DNA from: Zarea fungicola
Taxonomy: Eukaryota > Ascomycota > Sordariomycetes > Hypocreales > Cordycipitaceae
Length of the DNA: 64,000 nucleotides
Assembly (NCBI GenBank): GCA_900169235.1
Contig: FWCC01000148.1
Span: 1-64,000 of the forward strand
Direction of reading: 5' to 3'
The translations under genes were made by a program, and so were the position numbers. The notes below the pieces were generated by a model, which ran no database searches, was not told the DNA's origin, and saw nothing but the letters and a program-made list of their open reading frames with translations. Shown here one piece after another: positions 11,740 to 24,500 of this stretch (the first letter of the stretch is position 1; the number at the start of each line of letters is the position of its first letter).

Positions 11740-14700
11740 GGCGGCATCACCGACCGAAAAGGTCTCGTGGATGGAACCGGCCGGTATGTGATTCCAGCTG
11801 TCGTTGAATGAGGTTATCGACCTGTTTCTGACTGGTTGAGAGCAGCGACGAGACAGATGGGCTGGGCGGAGCACAAGTAAAACAGGAGATGGGTGAATGC
11901 AAAGCAACCAAGCTGCCGCGGAGAGTATTTGGTCGAAGATCTTTTTTGCGTTGTTTTGGAGCAGACCGGGCTGGGCTGCTGGGCTTTGCTTTGGGGGGTA
12001 AGACGGTTTTTTTTTTGGCGGGGTTGCCACGGAATTTGAGGAGGGCCGAGCTGAAGCGCGGGCGGTAGCCGGTCAAAATGGGATGACGTATATAAAAAGG
12101 CACCAAGGGCGAGAGGAGAGGGGGCACGCGTTGATGGGAGAAAGAGGCAGTTCTAGCAGCGGGTGCGAAACGAACAAGAGAAGGGAAGCCAATAAATCTC
12201 ATGCAAGTCTAAGCAGGAAGGAATAGAGCGGGTGCAAACGGGAGGAAAGACTACGAGAATGATTATGGAAAGGAGAAAAGAGACCGGGGGCGGATCGTGG
12301 GTGGTTTGACTTTTGATTAGAAAGCGAGGATGCAAGCCTTTAGGGGGATGCAGGCCAGTTTGGCCTAGAAATACAGGGCTTGGCGGGTTTGGATGATGCC
12401 AACTGGAGATGGATGGCAGTGAGTTGTTTTGGTGCTTGCCTGGTGGCTGGATCTGGTACGTCACCCACTAGTGCAACGCCTGCAGGGCCAAAGCAAAAAA
12501 TTGTTGTGCTGCAATATGAAGTCAGAATGATGATGGTGCTGGAGCTGGATACTTTTCATCAGGCACTTTTGCACTCTATTTTGATGCAGTCAGCGATGAG
12601 ATCTGTGTCCAAATTTATTCCAAGCTGAAGTTTTTTCTTTTCTTTTCTAGATCTACGGCTGCATGTCCCGGAACAACAGCTATCGCTATCCTGCTACCGT
12701 CATGCGCTCACTCCACTAATAACTGAGAGATGCCGAATATGCACGATGTTGCGGTAGCCTGAGAGCTTCCGCTCGATGGTGTTGCTGTAACTCGCCCAGC
12801 CAGAATGAGCCGCACAACATCCTGCTCTGTGTTTTTATTTTATTTTATTATCATGTTCCTTTGAAATAAAAACATTCACGGCCTACTCCAATATCGAGAA
12901 TAAACCCCGCCACTGCGTTGTTTTCGTACTGCATCGTGCAGTAGTCCCTCTGTGTAATACTGTAATACGACTCTTGTGGCTTGCTAGCCCACTACCCTAC
13001 ATACACCCACTGGAGGTAACTTAGTACTATCCTGATGCGGGGTCCCTGATTGTCCTTACAGAGCTTGGCTGGTGGGGAGCCTTGTGCCGCCCTACTATGG
13101 CAATGGGCAGTCGCTATACCAGTAGGTACCTAATTGGTACTGTTGTGGCTGCGTTCGCATTCATTGAGGTCGGATCTAGCTGCACAGAGCAAGTCACAAA
13201 TCTTTACTAAAGAGAATAGCTTTATTAGCTGCTTTTCTCTTCCCTTTCCTTTTCCTTGTATGCCAAAAAATAGAAAATAGAAAATAGAAAATCCCTTTTT
13301 GTTCGCCTCTTCTGCCTCACGCGGGGTTGGCTGGCTGTGCAGGATGCCTTGTTCTCTCACGAGTTGCCTCACTGCCAGGAAATGATTGTGGGGAGAGGCA
13401 GCCTTGGCAAAAGATGTGCCAACAATCATCCGCGAAGCGTTTTGGCCCCTGCGTCAACAATGTCTACCACGAGAGTAGCAGCTTCCAGGCACTACACAAC
13501 TCAGGGCCTCCATACGGAGGGGAGCTTTTGTTGATACCTAGTCTGCGGCTACCTACGTCATTCGTCCCCGCCAAGGCTGCAGCAGCTAGTTTCAGTGGGG
13601 TAAAGCTAATTTGTTCCCTGCCTGCCTGCCGCGCTTGTACCCAGCAGCAATAGTTAAGTTATTCGCCGTCCATCCGTGCATGTGTCCAGTTCTGGCAGGA
13701 ACAATCTACTAGCTTAAGCTAGCTTGTACCTTTGTACTCATCTCCAACTCCGCAGAATATTAATAAGAATCCTACTTTTCATCTGTTGTGTGACTTTGGG
13801 AATCATCAGCCTCCTGGATCCTGCATCACTCCAGCTCCACTAGTCATCGACATCCACCTGCTAGTTATCGAACAAGTAGTTTGCTGCCCCAGCAATAACT
13901 TCCCAAAGTTGCTATCACCATTCTTCCTCCAGCTCACCACAACGACCTCGTCCCTCCAAGTCACACCATCGCACGCCCAGTGCCTCTCCAGGTCAAGTTT
14001 TAAAGATACGAATCTCATAGTCACATAAAATGACAACCCTTACTTTTCCATATTGAACCTGTCAGTCTAGTGCCTGCTCCTGCCTCACCCCTGAACAGGT
14101 TCTCGAACCCTGTCGCGATCTGCAGCTCTGCCAAGTTCTTGAAATCGGCTAGCTCCAAGGTGTCTTGGTAATCAGCATCATACTGAGAGGTACTAACTAC
14201 ACGTGCGATTGCACGCTTTGCTTCACAGCCTTCACAGTCAGTCCAGTTCTTGACCCACACCGTTGAGAGCATCATCCACTCCCTTCGCCAGCAACTCAGC
14301 ATTGAGTCATGGCATAACAATGGGTGAAACAATTTCAAAGTTCTTGCTTTTTCTGAACCGAATCAGCTGTCAACCTTGAACGTGGCACCGGCTGACAGGA
14401 AATATCCACATCAAGGTGGCTTTTGTGCAGTTATCAGCGTTTGCTCAGAAACTTCAACGGAGACCAACCAACGCCACTTATACAATGACTTGAAACTTGC
14501 TACATCAAATTCCAGCCCCGCGTAAATCGCCTTCTCTTTTCGGTGCGGCCCCCGTTGCTGCTGCCGGGCCTTTGCTACTGACGGCCTGCAGTTACGACTT
14601 TGCCACAATGGAAACACACACGACCAACCCTGTCAACGATTATTGCCAGTGATGTCACTTTCTTCATCGGTCTGCCACCGGCTCATAATGTTTATACAGC

Positions 14701-14930
14701 CTTAATAGACAGTAGTCGGTTCGATTTATTTATGACAAACGCTTATGTATTTATTCTCTACTGGTCAATTATCGTTCTCGGTCATAATTGTCGGCAAGAA
14801 GTCATTAAGTCATCCCTTAACAACATACGAGACCGAACACAACAGATTTATCAAGCGTACAATTCTGAGACACTAGAGTTTTATTGCACTAATTTTGCGT
14901 CATCAACTCAACATATACCTGTAATTAACG
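11740..14930. other. Long intergenic region containing the kinase promoter and leader
   Basis: 3.2 kb with no convincing gene. On the kinase coding strand, 12100-12300 is strongly pyrimidine-rich, as in fungal promoters and leaders. TGACGTA occurs at 12084-12090 and, inverted, TACGTCA at 12457-12463 and 13554-13560. Three copies of AAAATAG lie at 13267-13290. Short reading frames at 13327-13653, 13732-14028 and 14600-15076 have no recognisable content. Confidence 0.5.
12084..12090 (+). promoter_or_regulatory. CRE-like site TGACGTA upstream of the stress kinase
   Basis: A match to the TGACGT core bound by ATF/CREB bZIP factors, 345 bases before the kinase ATG. A second copy in opposite orientation lies at 12457-12463. 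The function is inferred only from sequence and from known Atf1 control of srk1 in fission yeast. Confidence 0.3.
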
Positions 14931-16758
14931 CTACAGTTTGTACAGTCGCGCGGGGACGCCTTGCCGTTCCGCTTCCGCCGCAAGCTGCCTGTTCTTGCGC
15001 ACATAAAACGCGCGGAGCGCACACGAAGCAGTCGCAACAAACAGCAAGAGTCCAAAATTTGTCCAGTGGCCCGTAGGATACCCCTTTGTGCTCTCACTTG
15101 CCTTGTAGATCCACACACCCGGAATCTGACCCAGTCCTCCGCCGACGCTCACACTGAGAGCAATGGCGAGCCCTACTGATGCCGTGCCGAATACGTTCGA
15201 TGTGAGCCAGCCGAGAAGTGGTGGGATGCATGAGGATACCCCTGCCATTGCCATTATGAGTGCACAATAGCGTGCTTTATACGCCGTAAGCGGGAGCGCC
15301 GCAGACAGGGTGAAGCCAATGGCGCCGATGATGGCTGCACCGACAGCATGGTAGCAGCGTGCGTTGAACTTATCAGCAGACTTGCTGATCACAAACAGGC
15401 AGACTGTTAAGATTTAGAAAGTTAGCCTCTTTGTTTCCTTTACTCCAAAGAGATAGAGAGAGAGAGCGCTAGAGAGCATGCAGCTCTGTGTGTATATACC
15501 AAAAGTAACTCCGTATGCAGGCACAGTCATCAGCTGTGCCGTCAAGTCGTGGAATCCAAGACCGAGAACGATTGACGGCATAAACAGGCCAAGGCTTGAT
15601 ACCGGCGTGCCAACCGCAAAGTAAATTACATAGTGCGCATAAAGTCGCCAGTCTGTCAGGGTCGACTTGGCGTCGCCCCAAGTCATACTCGGGTGGCGAG
15701 CCTGACTGCCTTCGTGAAGCAGCCGGCGGGCGGCCAATTCTCGTTCCTTCTCGGACAGCCAGCCGCTCGTCTCTGGAAAGTCGGGCAGAAAGAAAAGAAC
15801 GACGAAGGAGAAGAGTATGGAGGGGATTCCTTCAAGTATGAAGAGCCACCGCCAGCCGGGCAAGCCAGCCACCCCGTTCAAGTGGCCAATACCAAAGGCA
15901 ATGGTGCCACCAAACTAAGATGAAATTGTCAAAAAGAAATACCAATTTTATTGTACTATTTTGTATCTGTACTTACAGCACCAGCCAAGGAAGATGAAGC
16001 GATGATAAAGGCAACCCTATCTCACTCAGATTAGCTTCCCCCTCCCCCCAGATTTATCCATGGAGGAGAGGCGAGTGTGCTCCTCTTCTTATTTTTGTTA
16101 TCCATACGTACCGAGTACCTCGCTCATCATGCCGATACCAAAATGTCAGGTAAAAAACCAAGCCCGGAAACATGCCAGCTTCGAACATGCCCAACACGAA
16201 TCTCAGCGTCGTCACACTCGCAAAGCTGTGCGCGGCCCCCAGACCGACTGTAACGGCGCCCCAGGAGAACATGAGAAATGAGAGCCACCGACTGGGCCGC
16301 ATCTTCTTGAGCAGAATGTTGCTGGGGACCTCGAACAGGGCGTAAGCGACTTGGAAGGCCATGAGGGCAATGGTGAACTGGTAGTCGGACATGCCAGTCG
16401 TGTGCTGCAGATCGTCGCCCGTCGAGATGTTGAGTATTTTGGCGTTTCCAATGTTAGAGCGGTCGATGCAGAGCAGAAAGTACATTACGGAGCAAAACGA
16501 GACGATGCGCACGTCCTGTCGCCAGAGCAGACGGCGCTCCTCCGGGCAGACTGGCTCTTTGGGGTCGTCAAAGCTGCTGGATATGTCGTACTGGCCATTT
16601 TTTGAGGTTAGTGAATCGGCAATATTGTTGAAGGTATTATTATCTCCCGAGGCTTGGAAAGGGTATCTGCTCGCGTGGCCTACATCTTTGGGGGAAACGG
16701 CTTTTTCAGTGTCGGCTGGTTCATGTGACATGTTCGCATGCTCAGTGTTGGACGCCAT
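14931..16758 (-). CDS. MFS permease, anion:cation symporter (Dal5/Tna1-like) family
   Basis: Four exons (16758-16112, 16016-15977, 15914-15500, 15403-14931) with three introns of 95, 62 and 96 nt give 524 residues. After an 80-residue hydrophilic N-terminus come about twelve membrane segments. The family signatures are visible: IDRSNIGNAKI at the end of TM1, PSNILLKKMRPSRWL after TM3, RFVLGMFEAGMFPG in TM4, WYRHDERGTR in loop 4-5, and GWRWLFILEGIPSIL in TM6. This is the fungal ACS family (allantoate, nicotinate, biotin and similar carboxylate permeases); the substrate cannot be told from sequence. The 40-nt second exon keeps phase exactly. The neighbour on the same strand is a DUF1275 protein with no obvious link. 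Confidence 0.9.
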
Positions 16759-17736
16759 GGCCTATTTTGTTGTTCTGAAACTGTTACAAGAACTTCTACA
16801 GATGTTTTTCTTTTCTTGGTTCTCTTTACGTTGCAATTTCGTAGACTTCGTAATGAGGAGGAGAAGAGAACGAGCTGCCAGCTGCTTTTCATAGATTCCT
16901 ACCCAATCGTCCTATCTTATGATCATAGGTAAAGCCCTCTGGGGACTGTCTCAAACTGTTCCGTGTCTTCTTGATTTGTGACGGATATCGCATAGCCGGA
17001 CCAAGGTTCGGAATGCTGGGTGGGAGTGGCTGCGACATGGCCGCACCCGCAATGCCCCAACGTTTGAGAGAGCAGTGTGAGGAGTTGCTAAGACAAGTAT
17101 CATATTTTGACTAACCTGGTAGATGGTAATTTTTTTTTCTAGTTTTTCAAGAACTGAAATGTAATCATCGTGAGAGTACCAGTTTCACGGGCCAAAAACT
17201 TGGTGGTTCAAAGGTAATCAAAAGTGTCAATTGATCGGTCTATTTTTAACAGCAGTGGAGCAGTTTTATTTTAAAAGGCAAAACTGTGTCTCAAGTACAT
17301 AAGAATAACCATAGGCATGATAATGGCTTACAGAGTGGTCCAGGCCCTACATGGAAGGAAAAGTCGACTTACCCTTTGCCCGTTCTATGTTTTACCCTCC
17401 CTTTTTGTCTTTTGTTTCGATTTCGGCTATTAAACCAAGGTAGAGATATTATAAACGGGTCCAGCCAGATCGTCTGACAATGTGCGACAGAAGCCGTGCG
17501 TGTCAAAATATTGGGGGCTGTGCCACAGCATTCTAAACGCTGGCGACTCAAAACCTAAGACTCTGACGAAGACGTTCCCAAGACTAGAGCGCGAACGCCT
17601 GAAAGAAGCCATTAATAAACGACCAAAAGGTAATGTATTTGCTTGCACCTTCATGGAAGAAGCACGAGCGATGCTTTTTGACCAAGATAAATGATTCCAC
17701 ACAGTATATACAAGATGATTGTGGTAACCAGCTAGA
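16759..17736. other. Intergenic region upstream of the MFS gene
   Basis: Nearly 1 kb without a recognisable gene; it should hold the MFS promoter and the 3' UTR of the DUF1275 gene. A TTTTTTTTCTAGTTTTT tract lies near 17130-17147. Confidence 0.4.
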
Positions 17737-18689
17737 CTACTCTTCCTCCACGGGCTCTTCAGGCCAGAGGAGCCACATGCCAACCATGATTAGTTTCAAC
17801 GCAGCAGCCGTCCAGAGCGCACCCTGAATCCCGACAGGAGAGTGAGAAAAAAGACCACCCAGAATAGCGCCTGCCAGCAACAGCAGCGGAGCAGCGGCCC
17901 TGCGGTTTCGCTCGACGTTGTACAGCTTAAACAAGTCCTGGTCAGAGAAGAGGTCGCAGTAGATGCTGGTGAGGACGACACTCGTCAGCGCATTGTACTT
18001 GAGAGCACGACTGGTGACGGCCTGGCCGCAGCTCTGAAAGGCGACGAGGGCGAGGGGCAGCAGCACGGTCCAGTGGACGCTGTCTTCGCTCTCGGGTGCC
18101 GGGTTGAAGGTGACGATGAGGGCGGCAGCGACAGTGAGGAGCAGCTGCGCGGTGAAGGAGGCGCAGATGACCCAACGGCGTTTGGGGGAGAAGAAACGGT
18201 GGAAGCGGGCGAAGAAGAAGGAACCGACGCAAAAGGCGAGGAGGGAGATGCCAGAGCGGTAGAGCCGCGGGCTGATGGGTGGGTAGACGAGCGAGGCAAT
18301 ACCGAGAGCAACATAAACAGTATTTCCTACATTTCCCCTCCTCGAGTTAATATAGTAATACAAATGAAGAAATGAACCGCTGTGGTAGATTCAAAAAAAA
18401 AAAAAAAAAGGGTGAGGCTGTACTTGCCTGTTTGCATTGACACAAAGGCTCCCCAAACCTGTGTCGAGGCGCTATCTAGCAGACCAGTGACTACATAGCA
18501 AAAGAGAAGCATGAGGTCTGCCCATGATCGCGACAACTCTGCATTGAGATTCCTTCGAAGCTTTGAGAGGCCTGGGCCCGAGGGTGACTTGCCAAGTAGT
18601 GGCTGCCGCTCAGCGTCGCTGTCGTCGCTTTGAGTAGCAGTCGCATGTCCGTTTGCGGGTCGCGAGCTTGTAGTCCCGTAGCCGACCAT
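17737..18689 (-). CDS. DUF1275 (YoaK-type) membrane protein
   Basis: Exons 18689-18428 and 18326-17737 joined over a 101-nt GC-AG intron give 283 residues. After a 55-residue polar N-terminus, five to six hydrophobic segments follow. The first carries LLDSASTQVWGAFVSMQTG-NTVYVALG, the conserved signature of the DUF1275 family (fungal members read very similarly), and the GQAVTSRALKYNALTSVVLTS segment matches the second conserved block. The family is a membrane protein of unknown role in bacteria and fungi. The intron splits the QTG-NT signature, and only the GC donor restores it. Start MVGYGTTSSRPANG is a normal ATG. Confidence 0.86.
18327..18427 (-). other. GC-AG intron in the DUF1275 gene
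   Basis: Donor GCAAGT follows the CAAACAG that encodes QT and the first base of G; acceptor is ATGTAG. Splicing recreates the conserved MQTGNTV motif. The downstream GT gives the wrong frame. The intron includes an uninterrupted poly-T run on the coding strand. Confidence 0.8.
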
Positions 18690-20042
18690 GTTAGTGAGGG
18701 AAACTGAGCAATAGGCGATAGCAGAGGAATAGATAAACTAAAGAAATTATATGAATCAAGAAACGAGTTTGTGGTTATTTTGAATTAGTAGGCCAAAAAA
18801 AAAGTTGTGACAAGTATAAAACGTGGACGCCAGCGAAACCTGGTGCAAAATCTGGCGAGCAGCGCGGTCGGTAACTATCAGCTTGAAGTCGGCCGCACGC
18901 GCAAAGAAAAGACACAAAGCACAGACAAGACGGGAGTACGCCGATGAGAGTGGGGAGCTTAAAGCCGTCTTCGGAGGATAGTGGACTATCTTTCATTACT
19001 GTTCCTGTGTGTGACTGGGACTGGCTCTGATCAACTGGCTGGCTGCTGGTTTAATAGACGGGATGTGACTGGAGGCGCCTGCAAGTCTTGCCGCCGCGGG
19101 CTAGGTGGAACAAAGGTTAAAAACCAATGACGTGATGAAGGCTAGCAGCCGTGACAGTACTACATGTAGTAGCGGCCGGCAGCCAGTTTTTAGAGCGAGC
19201 GTCGCGGGGAGGTGAGGGCACTTCGGCACTCCGCCCTAGCAAGCCCACTGTAGCAGGAGATATACAGGGCGTGTTCCAGGCAATATTTGCCAGGAATACA
19301 GGGCGTGGAGCCTGCAAGACTTGTGCTAGCGCAGTTTGGGGCTCCCGAACGGACTTGACTCGGGGAGTGGTGGCTCCCTGAAAAGTCTTGGCAAGCCGCT
19401 GGAAGACGCCTGTAGCTCGCTGTAACTGTAGCTGCCGTTTTCATCCCCAATGCAACCCTGCCACGCCTGCCTGCCTGCCACCTTGGACTTGTATTTTGTG
19501 TCCAAGATGGCACCACGCACACTAATTTTCGCAAGCCACTTTCTCCTCCCGGACTACGGTTTGGCACTCGTCCCCCTTCAAACTCGGCTGCAATTCTAGG
19601 GGCAAAAAACACAAAAGCCTAGGCTGCATTTTCTTCACACTCGTCCCGCCGGACCTTGTTCTGTGCTCCGACGCGTCGCCATGCCGAGCCAACCCCTCCC
19701 CTGCCCAACGCCTCGCCATCATATCGACCATGTAGACAAACAAGCCGAAAGGTTCCTTGTTGGAGAGCTTGAAGCCTTCTGAACGGACCGCGTTCGGAAA
19801 GTTCAAGCTCAATGCTAGCCCCCCTCTCCCCGCCGACGTAGCCGTCTCACATAAAAGCTTTCCTCTTGTCGTTGATGCTCTTCTCTTTCTCTCCTCTGCC
19901 CACTTTCACCATACTTGTTGTGACTGTTGTGAACCTCGTCGTCTCATCCTGTACCAAGCAAGCTTCTTCACTCTCACGCGTGGAAGCCTCCCAATTGATT
20001 GATTGCTACTATACAGGCTCAATTGCCAGCTGATAGCCCGCA
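18690..20042. other. Intergenic region between divergent DUF1275 and oxalate decarboxylase genes
   Basis: 1.35 kb shared upstream region of two divergent genes. The part nearest the decarboxylase ATG (19860-20040) is C/T-rich on the plus strand (CTTTCCTCTTGTC, CTCTTTCTCTCCTC), as in leaders of strongly expressed fungal genes. No other gene was recognised. Confidence 0.45.
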
Positions 20043-21594
20043 ATGAAGCTTGCCATTACGCAGCTGCTCCTCGCCGGGGCCAGTCTTTCCGGTTTGACTG
20101 AGGCGCTGCCACACAGAGACAGCCCCCAGCAGCGGCTTCTCAATGGCCTTGCCCTACCTAGCAAGCTGGGCCGGAACCGCCCGTACACACCCGGCCATCG
20201 CGACAAGCTAGATAGATACGTTGATCCCGAGCAGGAGGACCTCGATCCTCTGCCATGGCGCAATGGCAAAGGCGCCAGCGTTCTTGGCCCAATTAACCGC
20301 GACCGCTCTCGCCAGAGCCCCGACATGGTGCGACCTCCCAGCACTGATCACGGCAATGTTGCAAACATGCGCTGGAGTTTTACCGACTCTCACACCCGCA
20401 TTGAGGTATGATTTCACACATCTCTCTCGCAAATTCTTCTCACTCCTCTAACGACAATTTGACCGCGGCGTAACAGGAAGGCGGATGGACCAGACAAACT
20501 ACCGTCCGTGAGCTACCAACCAGCGTGGAATTGGCTGGCGTCAACATGAGACTTGAATCTGGTGTCATTCGGGAGCTCCACTGGCACAAGGAGGCCGAAT
20601 GGGCCTATGTCCTGGAAGGCAGCGTCCGAGTCACTGCGCTGGACTACGAAGGTGGTAACTTCATTGATGACCTCAACAAAGGTGATTTGTGGTATTTTCC
20701 CAGTGGTGTCCCCCACTCCCTGCAAGGCTTGGGTGAGAATGGCACCGAGTTTCTGCTCATCTTTGACGATGGCGGCTTCTCTGAGGAGTCCACATTTATT
20801 CTCACAGACTGGCTCGGTATGTCGTTACGCGATTTCCATTCTACAATTCACCTCAAAGTGGCTTGCTACTGCCTTTTGCTAACTTGTTTCGCACAGCTCA
20901 CACCCCCAAGAGCGTCATTGCCGAAAACTTCCATCTCGCACCCGAGGTCTTTAACCATCTCCCCAAAAGCGAAAAGTACATCTTCCAGGGCTCCCAGCCC
21001 GGTTCCATGGAGGAAGAGCGACCCAGGGGCAAGAATGTGAAGAAGTCTGAGTATCAGTTCACCCACAAGATGCTCGCCCAGGAGCCCAAGAAGACCTCGG
21101 GTGGCCAAGTCCGCGTCACCGACTCGACCAACTTTCCCCTCTCCAAGACTGTGTCTGCCGCACACGCCATCATCGAGCCCGGCGCGCTGCGCGAGATGCA
21201 CTGGCACCCCGTCGCCGACGAGTGGTCCTACTTCATCCGTGGCAAGGCCCGCGTCACCATCTTTGCCGCCGAGGGCAACGCCCGCACCTTCAACTACGTC
21301 GCCGGCGACGTTGGCATCGTCCCCAAGAACATGGGCCACTTTGTCGAGAACATTGGTGACGAGCCCCTCGAGATGCTAGAAATCTTCCGAACTGACAAGT
21401 TCCGCGACTTCTCCCTGTTCCAGTGGATGGGTGAGACGCCCCAGCGCATGGTCCTCGATCACCTGTTTGCCGACGACAAGGAGGGCGGTGAGAAGTTTTG
21501 GGAGGCGGTGCGCGACCCTAACAAGGATGAAATTACGGGTCCTGGAAATAGCCAGGGAGGATCTCAGGATGAAGACATCCCGGCGGAGCTGTAA
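20043..21594 (+). CDS. Secreted bicupin oxalate decarboxylase
   Basis: Three exons (20043-20405, 20477-20816, 20897-21594) give 466 residues. Residues 1-22 are a signal peptide ([21 protein letters not shown]). Both Mn-binding cupins are complete: HWHKEAEW (H156, H158, E162) with [10 protein letters not shown] (H201), and [10 protein letters not shown] (H336, H338, E343) with [10 protein letters not shown] (H382). The active-site lid before the inter-domain linker reads SEES (about 223-226). In the Bacillus OxdC family the glutamate of this SENS/SEES lid is the acid needed for decarboxylation rather than oxidation, so decarboxylase activity (oxalate to formate and CO2) is expected. Acts outside the cell, lowering oxalate and consuming acid. 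The C-terminal tail ([16 protein letters not shown]) is short and acidic. Confidence 0.93.
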
Positions 21595-24500
21595 AAAGGG
21601 GCAGCCATCTATCGAATTTTTACGTTTTTCTTGTCTCAAATATGTACTAGGGTTTTAGGAATTTCATTGAAACATAAATAGCAATTACGAAGTTACATTC
21701 ATCTCTAATTAACCTTCTAACAATGCAGGCCAAGGCGCCAATCGTAAACTAAATCGTAAAGCGAATGCAGTATTACTAAAATTCCCATCTCCAAATCGAC
21801 GCCAGTGGAGCTTTGGTGTCACTGGTCTGTCCAAGTCATGCGGGTCACCAAAAAGCCATTTATAAGTGTAAAGAAATAAAGAGTTGAGATGAAAAGGTGA
21901 TATGAAAGCTGCCAAAACTTTCGCTGCCTGGTTGGTTTCCACCTTCACCATTACGGGCACCATGGATGACGGATCCATCACGCTGGTGGTTTCGTGGGGC
22001 GGGGGACGAGGAGAACTTGTAAACCCCAGATTTGAAGGCCGGTGAGAATCCACCTGGTAATGCTGGCTCCACGGCATCGTCTGGGGAATTAGACTAGCCT
22101 CTGATGGCGCAGCTGTTTCTCGATGTTGCCCCATCACTCTCAAACGGCCTGGCTTGAGTATACACTTTACATTCGAAGAAGAGAGCAAGCAGAAGTTGTC
22201 CTACCCGCCACTCCCTGATGGCCACCGCCAAAACGCGGACGTTTTGTTCAGGTGAGCCTATTCTCTTTATTGTGCCGGCGCCGCTGACAGGCTCCATGGC
22301 TGGACGAGAAGGATTGCCTTGCACATTTCCGGGAGTGGGGGTTCCCCTAGATTCCCTATCCTCATTCCCTGAACTGTTGTACAGTATTAGACCCAACATT
22401 AATGGACCCAGAGTTGCCTCCTCCTTATGAGTCTTGACTGAGTGATTATATGACACAAAAGGGGAATGCATCTCAGACACGTGCCCATCATCTATGATGC
22501 TAAACCAGCTTCCGATGGCGAATTGAAACACGACTAACCATAATTCATGAGTGTCTGCAACATGCATTAAAACTCGGCTTGCGACTCACACATACGCAAG
22601 TTGGCAAGAACGGAACAAGTATCTATCCTAGACCACAATACCACGGCCAAAATCCAGTATCCAATGAACAGGGGTGTAGGTCGGGACCTGCAAGTCCCGC
22701 CTTACATTAGCCCCGGCGCCAAAGCAGGAAGAGTAGGGGGTGTGCATATGCCATGTCCCATGTTTCTATGCAAGGCCTCTTCGGAGAAAAAACAAGCACC
22801 GACTTATAATACAGCTAGAGGAAACGAGTGAACAAGAAGACTTTTTGCTTAAGCAATCAATATGCGTTGCCGCCACTTGCAGCTTTCACCCAGACTCCCC
22901 GCCCGCCCAGACCCCAGACCCCTTGGTCCAGTCCAGTTTTAGAAACGGCGTGCATAGCGCCACCAACCACAAAAAAAAAAGCCACCGCTAGTGGTAGTGC
23001 ATTTTTTTTTTTTTTTCCATGGTTCAATGGGCAAGCCGAATGGATCAGCCGAAGGCTAAAACAATTTAGATAACTGGAGACTTGCTTGCTGATTTTCGGT
23101 GATTATACCCAGAAAAAAGTGCGGGGGGAGAAACGGTAAACAACCTATCGAGTCCAGGGCTTTTTCAAATTTCAGAGCCATTCATGGTCTGGCTTTTTTT
23201 TTTTTGCACAAATCCCGAGCCTGCCTGAGGGTCCAGAGCATGTTCGAACCTTGGCAGTTTCTGTCCTGCATCAAATTCCTGCACAGATAAGGCAGCCATC
23301 CAAAAGAAAAACGCCAGGCTGAACCATGCCAAAGTCAGAAAGCCTCGCTTTATTTCTGTAACCAGCTGTAAAAGAGGCTGCTTGCTAATAGATTCTTAGA
23401 ACAAAAGATCCTATCCTCCCTGCTGTGGCGTACACTTGGTATGGAGCATTTCAATCGATTGACTCGTGATCTCCCAGCCACGTAAGAAGCGGACAAGTTT
23501 CGGTATTATTTGAAATGTTGCTTTCTCTCTCTTCACTTTCGTGTAAATACAGCGATTATTAAATAAACATCTGCCACTCCCATTGCTGCCCAGGCACCCC
23601 TCCCCCTTCTTCTGCGGGATAACGGAAACAGGCAATCCCAGAAGAAAGAAACAAACAGGCATCTTGGCACCACCTTGCATGCCCATGATGTAACCAGACG
23701 CGGGTGCTTGCGCCCAAGCTCGGCTGGGACGGCATAAGCTGCACAAAGCGTTCCAATTGCAACTGTGACAGGGCTACCCGGGCTTCTGCTACTCCCCTCG
23801 CCTTTATGCAATGAACTGACGTAAAGCCCCAAATGCTGCCAGATTTGTCCAAAGAAACCTAAATGTAGAAATTCTGTGTAGTACACGGCCACGCCACATA
23901 CCCTAGGCATCAAAAGGAGTGTAATTGGCCGCACCGACCGACAGACTACTGGTAACTAAAGCAAAAATGGTGTGGACGCCATTTTTTGCCATTGTCACTC
24001 TCATTCAGCCCATTCAAGAAGAGAGGCTGGAATTAGGCTTTTTGGTAGTACTTTGTAAATTAATGAGGCTCTTCTTGATTGGCAAAGGTAATTGGATGGA
24101 GAGAAACCACGGTGGCGGCCATCAAATGGCCACTAACGTACTGGGACACAATGGAATCCCGGCGCCATGCCAGGGCCTCGTGAAGTGGTGGTGGTGTGTG
24201 ATGCTAAAAGCCACTTTTTGACGGTGTAAAAAGTTCGGGGCCTGTCTATCACCGGATTGTCGTTTCTGGGGAATCCATGCTTCAACACCATTCTACCGCA
24301 AAAGCCTCGTAGCCTGCTGCCCGTACCCTTGTTCCTCTCCGCATCCTCTCACCTCACAACTGCCATCTTATCTGCGACTCGATTCTTGAATGTTTGGAAA
24401 CGATGCAGGTAGTGCAGAACCTGGCGGGCTTTGCTGTCAATACTCTTGTCCAGTAATGGTCAATGATTTTGGAATTCCCATAGCATGCCGAATCCATTGC

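Noticed and set aside
13327..14028. Two plus-strand frames in the long gap upstream of the kinase
   Set aside because: Low-information sequences without family resemblance; probably chance.
17842..18375. 177-codon plus-strand frame opposite the DUF1275 gene
   Set aside because: Antisense of a conserved membrane protein; the Glu-rich product results from reading Leu/Ala codons backwards.
14931..21594. Secondary-metabolite cluster around the MFS, DUF1275 and cupin genes
   Set aside because: No polyketide synthase, peptide synthetase, terpene cyclase or pathway-specific regulator is present.
22094..22567. 157-codon minus-strand frame between oxalate decarboxylase and SulP genes
   Set aside because: No conserved motif, overlaps other equally long frames and lacks plausible splice partners.
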